Shown: positions 8,605-17,915 of the stretch, piece after piece
How positions within the stretch are numbered: position 1 is the stretch's first letter
Layout of the letters: every line of letters begins with the position of its first letter
Source: DASRIA01 sp035650255
GTDB taxonomy: Bacteria > Actinomycetota > Thermoleophilia > Solirubrobacterales > JBBDJG01
Assembly: GCA_035650255.1 (NCBI GenBank)
Contig: DASRIA010000045.1
Coordinates: forward strand, 61,568 to 125,567
Length of the DNA: 64,000 nucleotides
Reading direction: 5' to 3'
Translations under genes and position numbers: made by a program
The notes under the pieces: generated by a model
Told to the model about the DNA's origin: nothing
Seen by the model: only the letters and a program-made list of their open reading frames with translations
The model's database searches: none

Positions 8605-9792
8605 TCACCGGTGCGCGCTGCCGCCCTTCGAGCGCTTGCGGACGACGACCGTTGCGGTCTTCGAAGTGGCGCCCATGCAGCGGGTCGTCTGGGAAACGCG
8701 CGCGCGGTACGCATAGGTACGAATAGGACGCGTCGAGGACCTGAAGCTCCCGCTCCGGGTGGTGATCGCGACCTCGAAGGTCTGGAAGCGGCCGCCGGTC
8801 TGCTTGCGGCGCTGGATCGCGATCTTCTGGCGCGAGCGGCAGCTCACCGGGCCGCCCGACGCCCTCAGCATGCCGTTCAGCCGCACCAGGGCGTTGCGAC
8901 TCACGCGCCGCTTGCTGGGCTGGAGGCTGAGCCCGCGCAGGACCCGGGTCTGCACGGTCGGGTTGCTGGTGTCGCCCGTCACGCCGGGGTCCGCAGACGG
9001 CGGAGGCGGCGGCGGAGGTGGCGGGGGTGCCGGCGCGTCGCCGTCGCGGATCCTGCCCTGTCCCGTCCCATCCGCGATCGTGGCGTTCGTCGGACTGGAG
9101 AGGTTCACCAGGAAAAGCTCGTCCGGCTCGACGACGAGGTCGCTCATCACGGGCACCGTGATCGTCTGGGTCAGCTCGCCGAACTCGGCGAATGTCAGAG
9201 TGCCGGTTCGGGTGGTGTAGTCGCTGGGCGACGTGGCGGTGCCGTCGGCGGTCGCGTAGCCGACCGTGATGTCGCCGCTGTCGGTGCTCGAGGCCGTGAC
9301 CGTGAAAGCAGCACTCGTCCCGCCACTGCCCTCGTACACCTCCACGTCGGCGATGCTGATCGTCGCATCGGTGTCGAGGATCGTGGCGGTGCCGGTCAGG
9401 TCTCCGTCCACCTGCCCCATCACCTCCAAGTCGAAGTACTCGGTCGCCTCGTCGACGTCGTCGCCGACTACAGGGACGGCGACGGTCTTGGACGTCTGAC
9501 CGTCCGTTTCCCCGGTCTCCGCGTCCCAGGTGAGCTGGCCCGTCCGCGCAAGGAAGTCGTCTTCCGGATCAGCCGGCAGGCCGGGGAGGGTCTGGTAGTC
9601 GACGGTGACGTCGGCAGCCTCGACGGTCGTGAGCGTCACCGTGAACACCGCATCGATGTTCCCCGCGTCCCCTTCCGTGACGATCGGGTCATCGACGGTC
9701 ACGGTCGCCGACCACGCAGGCGCAGCCAGGCACGCCCAGGCCAAGACAACTAGAGCGATTCCGCCGAGACGGAAACGATTTGCTGAGAACAC
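8605..9792 (-). CDS. Secreted Calx-beta repeat protein
   Basis: 395 residues from GTG 9792, preceded by GGGAAAAAGGGA. The signal peptide is ALVVLAWACLAAPAWSA. Two Calx-beta domains follow: about 27-135 (VTEGDAGNIDAVFTVTL, VDYQTLPG) and about 140-250 (VEVYEGSGGTSAAFTVTA, VGYATADGTATSPSDY). A proline run (about 255-268) leads to a basic C-terminal domain with two Cys. Calx-beta domains bind calcium and occur in bacterial adhesins; no sorting signal or membrane anchor is seen here. The frame is open further upstream, but the signal peptide fixes the start. Divergent from the PAS gene. Confidence 0.8.
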   Translation of the reverse strand: MFSANRFRLGGIALVVLAWACLAAPAWSATVTVDDPIVTEGDAGNIDAVFTVTLTTVEAADVTVDYQTLPGLPADPEDDFLARTGQLTWDAETGETDGQTSKTVAVPVVGDDVDEATEYFDLEVMGQVDGDLTGTATILDTDATISIADVEVYEGSGGTSAAFTVTASSTDSGDITVGYATADGTATSPSDYTTRTGTLTFAEFGELTQTITVPVMSDLVVEPDELFLVNLSSPTNATIADGTGQGRIRDGDAPAPPPPPPPPPPSADPGVTGDTSNPTVQTRVLRGLSLQPSKRRVSRNALVRLNGMLRASGGPVSCRSRQKIAIQRRKQTGGRFQTFEVAITTRSGSFRSSTRPIRTYAYRARVSQTTRCMGATSKTATVVVRKRSKGGSAHR

Positions 9793-10078
9793 TCCCTTTT
9801 TCCCTGCTTCCAGGCCCCTGCCGGCGCCGAACGGCGAGGCGGCAATCCTCCGCCCCAGCGGTTCGATTATAGGCCCGTTCCACCCCCCTCCGCGACAGTT
9901 GTTCGACCCCCAAGGGCGCCCAATTGCAGGCGGGAAGCGGCATCGCGCCCAATTCCGGGCGCGCCCGCGGGTATGCTCTGGACAGCAGGGGTCACCGGTC
10001 TGACCGAGCTGGATGCGGACAACGGGTGTCGTTGTCCGAAAGATCTGTCGGCCGCGGCCGTTACCACCTCGAAAGCGA

Positions 10079-11293
10079 ATGGAAGCCAGAGCAGCACTCT
10101 TCCCCAGAGGATCGAGGGGCCCCGGAGGGGTCAAGCGACTGCTGTCGCGCCTCCCGCGGCGCTCGTCGCAGGGCGAGCGGGCGATGACGCTGGCCTTCGC
10201 CGGCGCCCTGTTCGTCGGGATCTTCGCCCTGGGGATCGTGGTCGACGACCCCGCCGAGGCGCCCTCCGTCCTGTACGTGCTGCCGGTCGCGCTGATCGCG
10301 ATCAGATTCGGAGCGCTCGGCGGCGCGATCGCCGCGACCTTCGCGCTGATCCTCTTCGGGGTCGTCAATACCGTCAACGAGGAGGGCACCGGTGCACTCG
10401 GCTACCTCACGCGCGCGACTGCGTTCTACGTCCTCGCCCTCCTGCTCGGCAACTTCTCCACCCGGCTGCGCACCACCTACGAGATCGTGCTCAACCGGGA
10501 GCAGCAGCTCCAGGCGATCCTGGACAACAGCACGGCGGTGATCTACGTCAAGGACCGCGAGGGGAAGTACATCCTCGTGAACCGCAAGTTCGAGGCCCTG
10601 TTTCGCGTCGAGCGCGGCAAGGCGATCGGCAAGACGGACCGGGACCTGTTCCCGGGCTACATGGCCGACGCCTTCCGTGCCAACGACCGGCGGGTCTTGA
10701 AGGAGGACGCCTCGCTCGAGACGGAGGAGATCGCTCCCGGTGAGGGCGGCGAGCACACCTTCATCTCCGTGAAGTTCCCGCTCCACGATGCCACCGGCCA
10801 GGCATACGGGGTCTGCGGCATCTCGACCGACATCACGGCCCGCAAGGTCGCCGAGACCGCGCTCAAGGAGAGCAAGGAGAACATCGGGCAGATCATCGAC
10901 GGCGCGCGCGAAGCGTTCGTGTCGATGAACCAGAGGGGCGAGGTGATCGCCTGGAACCGGGCTGCCGAGGAGATGTTCGGCTGGCCGGCGGCAAAAGCGG
11001 TCGGCAAGCAGCTTGCCGAGCTCATCATCCCGGCGCGCTACCGGGAGGCGCACCAACGGGGCCTCGACCGCTTCCTGCGCACGGGCAAGGGGCCCATGCT
11101 GAACAGCCGCGTCGAGCTGCTCGCGCTCCACCGCGACGGCTCCGAGTTCCCCGTCGAGGTGAGCATCACGGCGGTGCGCGTGCGCGGCGGCTTCTCGTTC
11201 CACGCGTTCATTCACGACATCGCCGACCGCAAGCGCCTCGAGCGCGAGGTCGTGCGGTTGTCGGAGCTTCGCGCGGGCGCGCTCAACCAGTAG
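10079..11293 (+). CDS. Membrane PAS-domain protein without output domain
   Basis: 404 residues from ATG 10079. Residues 36-125 hold three or four membrane spans, resembling sensor-kinase membrane modules. PAS 1 spans about 142-260 (ILDNSTAVIYVKDREGKYIL, ending GVCGISTDITARK). PAS 2 spans about 268-385 (IIDGAREAFVSMNQRGEVIAWNR, ending HAFIHDIADRK). After a short helix (LEREVVRLSELRAG) the protein stops, with no kinase, GGDEF or other effector. It could be a sensor acting through a separate partner or a truncated kinase; no kinase fragment follows. The next gene begins 27 bases downstream. Confidence 0.8.
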   Translation: MEARAALFPRGSRGPGGVKRLLSRLPRRSSQGERAMTLAFAGALFVGIFALGIVVDDPAEAPSVLYVLPVALIAIRFGALGGAIAATFALILFGVVNTVNEEGTGALGYLTRATAFYVLALLLGNFSTRLRTTYEIVLNREQQLQAILDNSTAVIYVKDREGKYILVNRKFEALFRVERGKAIGKTDRDLFPGYMADAFRANDRRVLKEDASLETEEIAPGEGGEHTFISVKFPLHDATGQAYGVCGISTDITARKVAETALKESKENIGQIIDGAREAFVSMNQRGEVIAWNRAAEEMFGWPAAKAVGKQLAELIIPARYREAHQRGLDRFLRTGKGPMLNSRVELLALHRDGSEFPVEVSITAVRVRGGFSFHAFIHDIADRKRLEREVVRLSELRAGALNQ

Positions 11294-11308
11294 CGGAGCG
11301 GTCCGCGC

Positions 11309-11314
11309 TAAATT
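11309..11314 (+). promoter_or_regulatory. Probable -10 element of a leaderless transcript
   Basis: TAAATT lies six bases before ATG 11321, and no ribosome-binding site lies between. That spacing puts the +1 at or next to the start codon, the usual arrangement of leaderless actinobacterial genes. The -35 is not clear. Confidence 0.4.
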
Positions 11315-11320
11315 CAGCGC

Positions 11321-12187
11321 ATGGCCTTTCGCCTCCGAAAGCTGGGCGGAGCCGACACCGGCTTCCCCGCCTCGGACGCGCAGACGGACTTCTCCCGGGC
11401 GCGCCGCGAACAGGCGCTTGCCCGCCTCACCTCGCGCCTGCGGAGGGAGCCATCGGACTTCGACGTGATCCTGCCGTTCGAGGAGGTGACCGCCGCCCTC
11501 GGGTGGGTCGGGCAGCGCAGCGTGGGCCTGCAGTCGATCCCGATCGAGTCGATCGTCGGCACGGTGGACCGCTCCAAGGAGTTCGACCGCGAGTTCCGGC
11601 CGACGTCCGGGCGCGTGCGCGGCCGCTGGCAGCGAATCGCCGAGGCCCAGCGGCGCGGGCGCGACATGCCGCCGATCTCCGTCTTCCGGGTGGGAGACCT
11701 GCACTTCGTGCGCGACGGCCATCACCGCGTGTCGGTCGCGCGAGCGCAGGGACGGTCGCACATCGACGCGTACGTCACGGAGGTCGAGACCAAGCTCCCG
11801 CTCGATTCGCAGCTACGTCCCGAGGACCTGCCGCTGAAGAGCCACGAGCGCCTGTTCCGCGAGCGGGTTCCGCTGAGTGACGAAGCCCGCACACGGGTGG
11901 TGCCCTCGGACTCGTGGGACTACGGCTGCCTTGCCGAGGGCGTCGAGGCGTGGGGCATGCGCTGCATGCAGGCGCGCGGCGAGCTCATGGACCGTGAGGA
12001 CGTGGCCGAGGCGTGGTACCGCGACGACTACCTCCCGGTCATCAACACTCTGCGCGAGGCGGGGCTGCTGGAAGGCCGCAACGAGACCGATGTGTACATG
12101 CGCGTCGTGTCGGACCGCTACCGGCTGATGCGCACGCATGCCTGGGGCGAGGACATCCTCACCGAGCTGCGCCCCAAGCTGCGCTAG
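11321..12187 (+). CDS. ParB/sulfiredoxin-like domain protein
   Basis: 288 residues. The middle (about 75-160) carries a ParB-N-like fold: LQSIPIESIVGTVDRSKEFD, then FVRDGHHRVSVARAQG, the box that in ParB/Srx proteins binds nucleotide. The C-terminal 110 residues are helical and charged (SWDYGCLAEGVEAWGMRCMQ). It lacks the ParB helix-turn-helix and has no ParA neighbour, so a role in chromosome partition is unlikely; a nucleotide-dependent or regulatory role is open. The gene probably has a leaderless start, and its end overlaps the convergent ABC ATPase gene by four bases. Confidence 0.7.
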   Translation: MAFRLRKLGGADTGFPASDAQTDFSRARREQALARLTSRLRREPSDFDVILPFEEVTAALGWVGQRSVGLQSIPIESIVGTVDRSKEFDREFRPTSGRVRGRWQRIAEAQRRGRDMPPISVFRVGDLHFVRDGHHRVSVARAQGRSHIDAYVTEVETKLPLDSQLRPEDLPLKSHERLFRERVPLSDEARTRVVPSDSWDYGCLAEGVEAWGMRCMQARGELMDREDVAEAWYRDDYLPVINTLREAGLLEGRNETDVYMRVVSDRYRLMRTHAWGEDILTELRPKLR

Positions 12188-13365
12188 CTGCGCGCCAGGT
12201 TGCGGCCGTCGTCCGCGTCGAAGAAGTGGAGCTTGTTCGTGTCGACCCACAGCTCCAGGTCCTCCCCGCGGCGTGCCTTGCTGGCCGCGTCCAGGCGAGC
12301 CACGACCTGTCCCTCCCCGCCGGCGCCCGGCACCTCTCCGACACCCGAGTCCTCCGCGAGCTCGGCGAGCTCCTGTGACTCGACGCGCTCCTGCTCGACC
12401 GTGAAGTAGGCGTACAGCTCCGAGCCCATCGACTCCACCAGGTCGATCTTGGCGGGGAAGGTCGCGCCGCTGTCCCGCGCCTCGCCGACCATGGCTGCGT
12501 CCTCGAAGCTCTCCGGCCGGATGCCGGCGATCACGTTGCGGACTCCCTCGGCGCGCCCGACCCGCTCGCGGGCTTCCGGTCCCAGCGTGACCTCGCCGAA
12601 GGGCAGCTTGACCCGGTCGCCCTCGATCGTCGCAGGCATGAAGTTCATCGCGGGTGACCCGATGAAGCCCGCCACGAACAGGTTCGCCGGCTCGTTGTAG
12701 AGCTCGGCCGGCGTTCCGACCTGCTGCAGGACGCCGGCGCGCATGACGGCCACCCTGTCGCCGAGCGTCATGGCCTCGGTCTGGTCGTGCGTGACGTACA
12801 CGGTGGTCGTGCCGAGCCGGGATTGCAGCCGCGAGACCTCGGTGCGCATCTGAACTCTGAGCTTGGCGTCGAGGTTCGACAGCGGCTCGTCCATCAGGAA
12901 CGCGGCGGGGTCTCGGACGATGGCGCGGCCCATCGCCACGCGCTGTCGCTGGCCACCGGACAGGTGCCCGGGCTTGCGGTCCAGGTGCTCGGTCAGGTCG
13001 AGGGTGCGGGCGGCCTCCTCCACCTTCTCGTCGATCTCAGCCTGGGGGACCTTCGCGAGCTTCAGCGCGAATCCCATGTTCTCCCGCACCGTCATGTGCG
13101 GGTAAAGGGCGTAGTTCTGGAACACCATGGCGATGTCCCGGTCCTTGGGCGCCCGCTCGTTCACGACCTCGCCGCCGATCTTCAGCTCGCCCTCCGTGAT
13201 GTCCTCGAGGCCGGCGATCATGCGCAGCGCGGTCGACTTGCCGCAGCCCGACGGCCCCACCAGGATCACGAACTCCCCGTCGTGGATGTCGAGGCTCATG
13301 TCCTTGACCGCCTCGTAGCCGTCGCCGTAGCGCTTGGTGACGTTGTCCAATTGAATCTCAGCCAT
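12184..13365 (-). CDS. Sugar ABC transporter ATP-binding protein (MsmK/UgpC type)
   Basis: 393 residues from ATG 13365, starting MAEIQLDNVTKRYGDG. It has Walker A GPSGCGKST (37-45), Q-loop VFQNYALYPHMT, signature LSGGQRQRV, Walker B AFLMDEPLSNLD and the H-loop YVTHDQTEAM. A C-terminal TOBE/regulatory domain (about 240-393) is typical of ATPases energising carbohydrate importers. The C-terminus has an acidic insertion (QERVESQELAELAEDSG) not usual in MsmK. Last gene of the five-gene alpha-glucoside operon, 14 bases after the MalG-type permease. Confidence 0.95.
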   Translation of the reverse strand: MAEIQLDNVTKRYGDGYEAVKDMSLDIHDGEFVILVGPSGCGKSTALRMIAGLEDITEGELKIGGEVVNERAPKDRDIAMVFQNYALYPHMTVRENMGFALKLAKVPQAEIDEKVEEAARTLDLTEHLDRKPGHLSGGQRQRVAMGRAIVRDPAAFLMDEPLSNLDAKLRVQMRTEVSRLQSRLGTTTVYVTHDQTEAMTLGDRVAVMRAGVLQQVGTPAELYNEPANLFVAGFIGSPAMNFMPATIEGDRVKLPFGEVTLGPEARERVGRAEGVRNVIAGIRPESFEDAAMVGEARDSGATFPAKIDLVESMGSELYAYFTVEQERVESQELAELAEDSGVGEVPGAGGEGQVVARLDAASKARRGEDLELWVDTNKLHFFDADDGRNLARS

Positions 13366-13379
13366 CTCGTCGAGCCTCC

Positions 13380-14213
13380 TCAGCCCTTGACTGCGCCGGC
13401 GGTGAGGCCCGCCACGATGCGCCGCTGGAATATCAGAACCATGATGATGATCGGGATCGTGACCACGACCGCAGCGGCCGAGATCACTCCGGTCGGGTCC
13501 TCGAACTGGGAGCCGCCGGTGAAGAAGGCGAGCGTCGCCGGCACCGTCCGCGCGCGGTCGGTGGACGTCAGCGTGTTCGCGAACAGGAAGTCGTTCCACG
13601 CGAAGATGAACGTCAGGATCGCCGCGGTGAACACACCGGGCGCCGCCAGCGGCACGATCACCTTGCGATACGCCTGCCAGGGCGTCGCGCCGTCGATCTG
13701 CGCGGCCTGCTCGAGCTCCCACGGGATCTCCCTGAAGAACGCCGACAGCGTGTAGATCGCGAGCGGGAGCGTGAACGTCATGTACGGGATGATCAGCCCC
13801 CACCAGGTGTCGAAGAACCCGATCTGGCGCCACAGGTCGAACAGGGAGCCGACGATCGAGATCGGCGGGAACATCGCAACGGCGAGCGCACCGGCCAGGA
13901 TCAGGCCCTTTCCGGGGAACTGGAGCCGCGCGATGGCGTACGCGGTCATCGACCCGAGGAAGATCGAGATCAGGGTCGCAATCGCGGCGATGCCGATCGA
14001 GTTGCGCAGCGCGTAGGTGAACGCATCGGTCTCGAACAGCTGCTCGTAGTTCTTCAGCGACCAGTCCTGCGGCAGGAAGCGGCCGTCGCCGATCGTGGCG
14101 GGGTCCTTCAGCGACAGCGAGAGGATCCAGAGCACCGGCAGCAGCGCGTAGAAGACGACGATCAGGATCGCGATGGTCCAGAGGAGCTTCTCCCGGGTCG
14201 TGTGGGTGCTCAT
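13380..14213 (-). CDS. Sugar ABC transporter permease, MalG type
   Basis: 277 residues with six membrane spans and the EAA loop for ATPase docking (LEQAAQIDGATPWQAYRKVI, followed by VPLAAPG). It starts MSTHTTREKLLWTIAILIVV, and its ATG overlaps the stop of the MalF-type gene (ATGA). Together with that protein it forms the membrane channel for an oligosaccharide importer of the maltose/trehalose (CUT1) class. Confidence 0.93.
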   Translation of the reverse strand: MSTHTTREKLLWTIAILIVVFYALLPVLWILSLSLKDPATIGDGRFLPQDWSLKNYEQLFETDAFTYALRNSIGIAAIATLISIFLGSMTAYAIARLQFPGKGLILAGALAVAMFPPISIVGSLFDLWRQIGFFDTWWGLIIPYMTFTLPLAIYTLSAFFREIPWELEQAAQIDGATPWQAYRKVIVPLAAPGVFTAAILTFIFAWNDFLFANTLTSTDRARTVPATLAFFTGGSQFEDPTGVISAAAVVVTIPIIIMVLIFQRRIVAGLTAGAVKG

Positions 14214-15154
14214 TGGTCATCCCCCTGTTGCGCCGTCGACGCGCCGAGTCCCTTGATGAACAGGACCGCGATGATGATCACGCAGGCAAAGATCAGCACG
14301 GACACGGCCGAGCCGAGCCCGAGGTTCACCCTGTTGATCAGCTGGTTGTAGCCCAGGATCGACACGGTCTCGGTGTCGTTCGCCCCGGCCGTCTGGATGA
14401 AGACCGTGTCGAACACGCGGAACGCGTCGAGGGTCCGGAAAAGCAGCGCGACGAGGATCGCCGGCTTCATCAGCGGCAGGGTGATCCGGAAGAAGCGCTG
14501 CACGGCGCTTGCACCGTCGACCTTCGCCGCCTCGTGCAGCTCGTCCGGGACCAGCGCGAGGCCGGCCAGCAGCAGCAGCGCCATGAAGGGCGTGGTCTTC
14601 CAGACCTCCGTCATGATGATCACGAAGAAGGACCCGGCGCGCTCGGCGAGCGGAGCCCATGTCTCGCTGATCGGCCCGAGCCCGATGACGAACCCCGTCG
14701 TCGGGTCGAACGCGTAACGCCAGGCGAATGCGGCGACGACCGTGACGATCCCGTACGGGATCAGGATCGACGCGCGCACCGGGCCGCGCCCCCAGATCGC
14801 GCGGTGCATGATCAGCGCGATCACCATTCCGAGCACGAGCTCGATCGCCACCGAGAAGCCCATGATGATCACCGTGTTGGTGAGGTCCAGCCACCACGTG
14901 CTCGACGACAGCACCTCCCCGTAGTTCGAGAGCCCGACGAACTCCCGGTCGTCCGGAAATCGCAGGTCGTACCGTTGGGTGGAGAGGTAGACCGCGTAGG
15001 CGATCGGATAGCCGGTCACGACGAGCATCGCCAGCACGGCGGGCGCGCACAGCATGTAGGCGAGCTTGCGCTCCGCCCGCGCACGCTCCGTGAGGCGCTT
15101 GCGCCCCCCGACCCGGCCGACGGGAGCAGGTGTGGCGGGAGCCTGCGCCGCCAT
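14210..15154 (-). CDS. Sugar ABC transporter permease, MalF type
   Basis: 314 residues with six predicted spans after a basic cytoplasmic N-terminus. The first span is LAYMLCAPAVLAMLVVTGYP, and the EAA motif is LHEAAKVDGASAVQRFFRIT followed by LPLMKPA. Its ATG overlaps the binding-protein stop by one base (TGATG). It pairs with the MalG-type permease in a CUT1 importer. Confidence 0.93.
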   Translation of the reverse strand: MAAQAPATPAPVGRVGGRKRLTERARAERKLAYMLCAPAVLAMLVVTGYPIAYAVYLSTQRYDLRFPDDREFVGLSNYGEVLSSSTWWLDLTNTVIIMGFSVAIELVLGMVIALIMHRAIWGRGPVRASILIPYGIVTVVAAFAWRYAFDPTTGFVIGLGPISETWAPLAERAGSFFVIIMTEVWKTTPFMALLLLAGLALVPDELHEAAKVDGASAVQRFFRITLPLMKPAILVALLFRTLDAFRVFDTVFIQTAGANDTETVSILGYNQLINRVNLGLGSAVSVLIFACVIIIAVLFIKGLGASTAQQGDDQ

Positions 15155-16404
15155 CAGAAGAGCCCTCCGTTGGAGACCGTCTCGATGTTGTCCTTCAGGT
15201 CGGCGATCGTCTTCTGCGGATCGATGTCCTGCGGCGGGTGCAGGGTCTGCTGGATCGCGAGCGAGATGTCGCTGTACGCCGGAGTGACCGGCCGCGGGAC
15301 GCCCTCGGCGATCGACTCACCGAGCAGCTCGGCGAACGGGAACGCCTTCTTGATCCGCGGGTCGTCGTAGAGCGCCGCGTTGGTCGGCGCGAGGCCGCCC
15401 TTCTCCGATGCGATGACCTGGTTGTCGGATTGGGCGAGGCACAGGGCCGCTTCCTCGGCGAGCTCGGGATTCTCCGAGTACGAGCCGATGCCGAGGTTGA
15501 TGCCTCCTAGGGTCACCCGGCTCTTCTTGCCGGGATCGACGCTCGGCCACCGCGCCCACGCCATGTTGTCGAAGATCTTCTTCACGGCCGGGTTCGTCTC
15601 GGCCCCGGTCTTCGCGCTCGCGTAGACGAACGAGTAGTTCACTTGGAACGCCGAGCCGCCGGCCTCGAATCCCAGCCGCGCCTGGTCCTCGCGGTTGTTG
15701 GTGAATGCCGGCGGCGCCACCGACGACGAGGCGAACCTCTTCAGCACCTCGGCGGCCTGCTCGGCCGGAGCCCCGAGCACCGGATCGCCGGCGTCGTCGA
15801 CGATCTCGCCGCCCGCGGAGGCGACCAGCGAGTTGAACCACACCACGAACCCTTCGTAGCGGGCGGCCTGGACCTGGATCGTCGTGTCAAGCCGCTCGGC
15901 CTGCTCGATCATCTCGTCCCACGTCTCGGGCACCTGCTTCACGAGGTCCTTGCGGTACCACAGCAGCTGGGTGTTGCTCGTGAACGGGATCGCCCACAGC
16001 CGCCCCTGGTACTTCGCGGTCTCGAGCGGCCCCGGGAGGACTCCGCGCTCTGCCTGCTCGCGCGCGGCGCCCGTGACCTCCTTGATCCACTCCGCCTCCG
16101 CGAACTCGGCGGTCCAGATCACGTCCATCCCGATGATGTCGATGTCGGAGTCCTCCGCCGCCAGCCGGCGCACCACCAACTCGCGCTGCTGGTCGGCGTT
16201 CGTCGGGAGGTCGACGATCTCGATCTGGTAGCGGCCGTTCGCCTCCTTGGTGCAGTTTTCCGCGGCATCCTGGAACGCGCCGGAGGGCTCCGCGAACACG
16301 TACCACTTCAGTGTCCGGGAACCGCCGGAATCGTCGCTGCCGCATCCACTGCCCAGGAAAATGGCCGCGACTGCGACCCCGATCGTGATCGCAACCTTCC
16401 GCAT
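15154..16404 (-). CDS. Extracellular sugar-binding lipoprotein (solute-binding family 1)
   Basis: 416 residues. The signal peptide ends in lipobox LGSGC (Cys21), so it is membrane-tethered outside. The fold signature is the family-1 pattern, with WYVFAEPSGAFQDAAENC near the N-terminus, IDIIGMDVIWTAEFAEAEWI and LWAIPFTSNTQLLWYRKDLV. The last two are typical of trehalose/maltose-binding proteins such as LpqY/ThuE. It delivers substrate to the two permeases downstream. It lies 51 bases after the GH13 gene. No LacI-type regulator is present nearby. Confidence 0.92.
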   Translation of the reverse strand: MRKVAITIGVAVAAIFLGSGCGSDDSGGSRTLKWYVFAEPSGAFQDAAENCTKEANGRYQIEIVDLPTNADQQRELVVRRLAAEDSDIDIIGMDVIWTAEFAEAEWIKEVTGAAREQAERGVLPGPLETAKYQGRLWAIPFTSNTQLLWYRKDLVKQVPETWDEMIEQAERLDTTIQVQAARYEGFVVWFNSLVASAGGEIVDDAGDPVLGAPAEQAAEVLKRFASSSVAPPAFTNNREDQARLGFEAGGSAFQVNYSFVYASAKTGAETNPAVKKIFDNMAWARWPSVDPGKKSRVTLGGINLGIGSYSENPELAEEAALCLAQSDNQVIASEKGGLAPTNAALYDDPRIKKAFPFAELLGESIAEGVPRPVTPAYSDISLAIQQTLHPPQDIDPQKTIADLKDNIETVSNGGLF

Positions 16405-16455
16405 CTCCTCATCAGCCCGCTTACCCGGCTGTAGCGTTTCTAACTCGCAGCGGTG

Positions 16456-17898
16456 CTAAGCGCGCGACATCAGCACGCCGTCGCCCGGCGCCAGCCTGCC
16501 ATCCTGGGCCGCCGCGGCCGAGGTCGCGAGCACCGGTTCGCCGGGCGGTACAACCGCCGGCTGGTCGCCCGCGTTGATCGCGACGAGCTTGTCCCCGCGC
16601 TCGTAGGCGATGATCCCCGCCTCGCTCTCGACCATGCGAAAGCCGGGACCGAGGTCGCGGCGCAGGCCGATCAGCTTCCGCCAGAAATGCAGCAAGGAGT
16701 CCGGGTCGTCGCGCTGGTCCGCGACGTTTCGCTCCTGAGGATCGGTGAGCGGCAGCCAAGGCTCGGCCGCGCTGAAGCCTCCGCCGCGAGTGCCGTCCCA
16801 CTGCATCGGATTGCGGAAGCCGTCGCGGCCAACGCGGTCGTACGGCGGATCGCCCGCGGCACCCGTGCCCTGGCCGATCTCGTCGCCCTGGTAGAGCGTG
16901 GCCGTGCCGGGAAGGGTCATCAGCATGAGCGCGGCGGCGCGCTCGTTCGCTCTCCCGAAGCGGGTCGAAAAGCGACCGAAGTCGTGATTGGACAGGGCCC
17001 ACGCGGCGCCGGGGCCGAACCGCCCCTCCGTCGCGGCGCCGGCCGCGATCGCCGCTCGCAGTTGCGCGGGGTCCCAGCCCGACAGGATCAGCTCGAACAC
17101 GAAGGAGCGATCGAGATGCTCCAGATAGTGCACGTGCTTGTGCGCAGGCAGGTAGACCTCGCCGATCAGCAGCGCGTCGCCGGCCGCCTCGCGGATCGCG
17201 CCCAGCGCCTCCCCGATCCACTCGGCGTTGCGCGAGTAACGCAGGTCGCGACCCAGCTCGTGCTCCATCAGCGGCAGCCCGAACGGCTCGTCCGACGGCG
17301 GGTCGTCGCGGAACGCCGTGTCCTTGGCGAGCCGGTCGATCGCATCCAGCCTGAATCCATCGGCGCCGCGCGCGACCCAGAAGCGCACCACCTCCTGCAT
17401 CGCCGCCACGACCTCCGGGTTGCGCCAGTCGAGGTCCGGCTGCTCCGGATAGAAGGAGTGGAGATACCAGCGCTCGTCGTCGTAGCGGCTCCATGCGGGC
17501 CCGCCGAACGCCGAGGTCCAGTTGTTCGGCGGCGCGTCCCCTTTCGACCAGACGTACCACTCGGGGTGGTCACGGAACCAGGGATGCTGGATGGAGGTGT
17601 GGCAGGCGACCAGGTCGAGCAACACCTTCAGGCCGCGTTCGTGTGCCGCCGCCGCCAGCCGGTCGAAGTCGGGCAGCGCGCCGAAGATCGGGTCGACGTC
17701 CGTGTAGTCGGACACGTCGTAGCCGAAGTCGGCGAGCGGCGACGGGTAGAACGGCGAGATCCAGAGTGCGTCGACGCCCAGCCAGACCAGGTGGTCGAGC
17801 CGTGCCGTGATTCCCGCCAGGTCCCCGACGCCGTCGTCGTTCGAGTCCTGGAAGGAGCGGGGGTAGATCTGATAGACGACTCCTTCACGCCACGACAT
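16456..17898 (-). CDS. GH13 alpha-glucosidase / alpha-amylase-family enzyme
   Basis: 480 residues, close to the usual oligo-1,6-glucosidase/alpha-glucosidase type but slightly short. It opens WREGVVYQIYPRSFQDSNDD, and the catalytic barrel shows Asp185 (GFRLDAID, nucleophile), Glu247 (LIGEVY, acid/base) and Asp306 (SNHDFGRF, stabiliser). There is no signal peptide, so it acts in the cytoplasm on imported oligosaccharide. First gene of the five-gene operon. Its ATG is only 17 bases from the divergent FemAB-like gene, so at least one promoter must overlap a coding region. Trehalose, maltose or isomaltose are all possible substrates. Confidence 0.93.
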   Translation of the reverse strand: MSWREGVVYQIYPRSFQDSNDDGVGDLAGITARLDHLVWLGVDALWISPFYPSPLADFGYDVSDYTDVDPIFGALPDFDRLAAAAHERGLKVLLDLVACHTSIQHPWFRDHPEWYVWSKGDAPPNNWTSAFGGPAWSRYDDERWYLHSFYPEQPDLDWRNPEVVAAMQEVVRFWVARGADGFRLDAIDRLAKDTAFRDDPPSDEPFGLPLMEHELGRDLRYSRNAEWIGEALGAIREAAGDALLIGEVYLPAHKHVHYLEHLDRSFVFELILSGWDPAQLRAAIAAGAATEGRFGPGAAWALSNHDFGRFSTRFGRANERAAALMLMTLPGTATLYQGDEIGQGTGAAGDPPYDRVGRDGFRNPMQWDGTRGGGFSAAEPWLPLTDPQERNVADQRDDPDSLLHFWRKLIGLRRDLGPGFRMVESEAGIIAYERGDKLVAINAGDQPAVVPPGEPVLATSAAAAQDGRLAPGDGVLMSRA

Positions 17899-17915
17899 TG
17901 GGGCGGGCAGCCTAG

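Noticed and set aside
11321..12187. Chromosome-partition ParB
   Set aside because: No ParB helix-turn-helix, no ParA neighbour and no parS-like sites seen.
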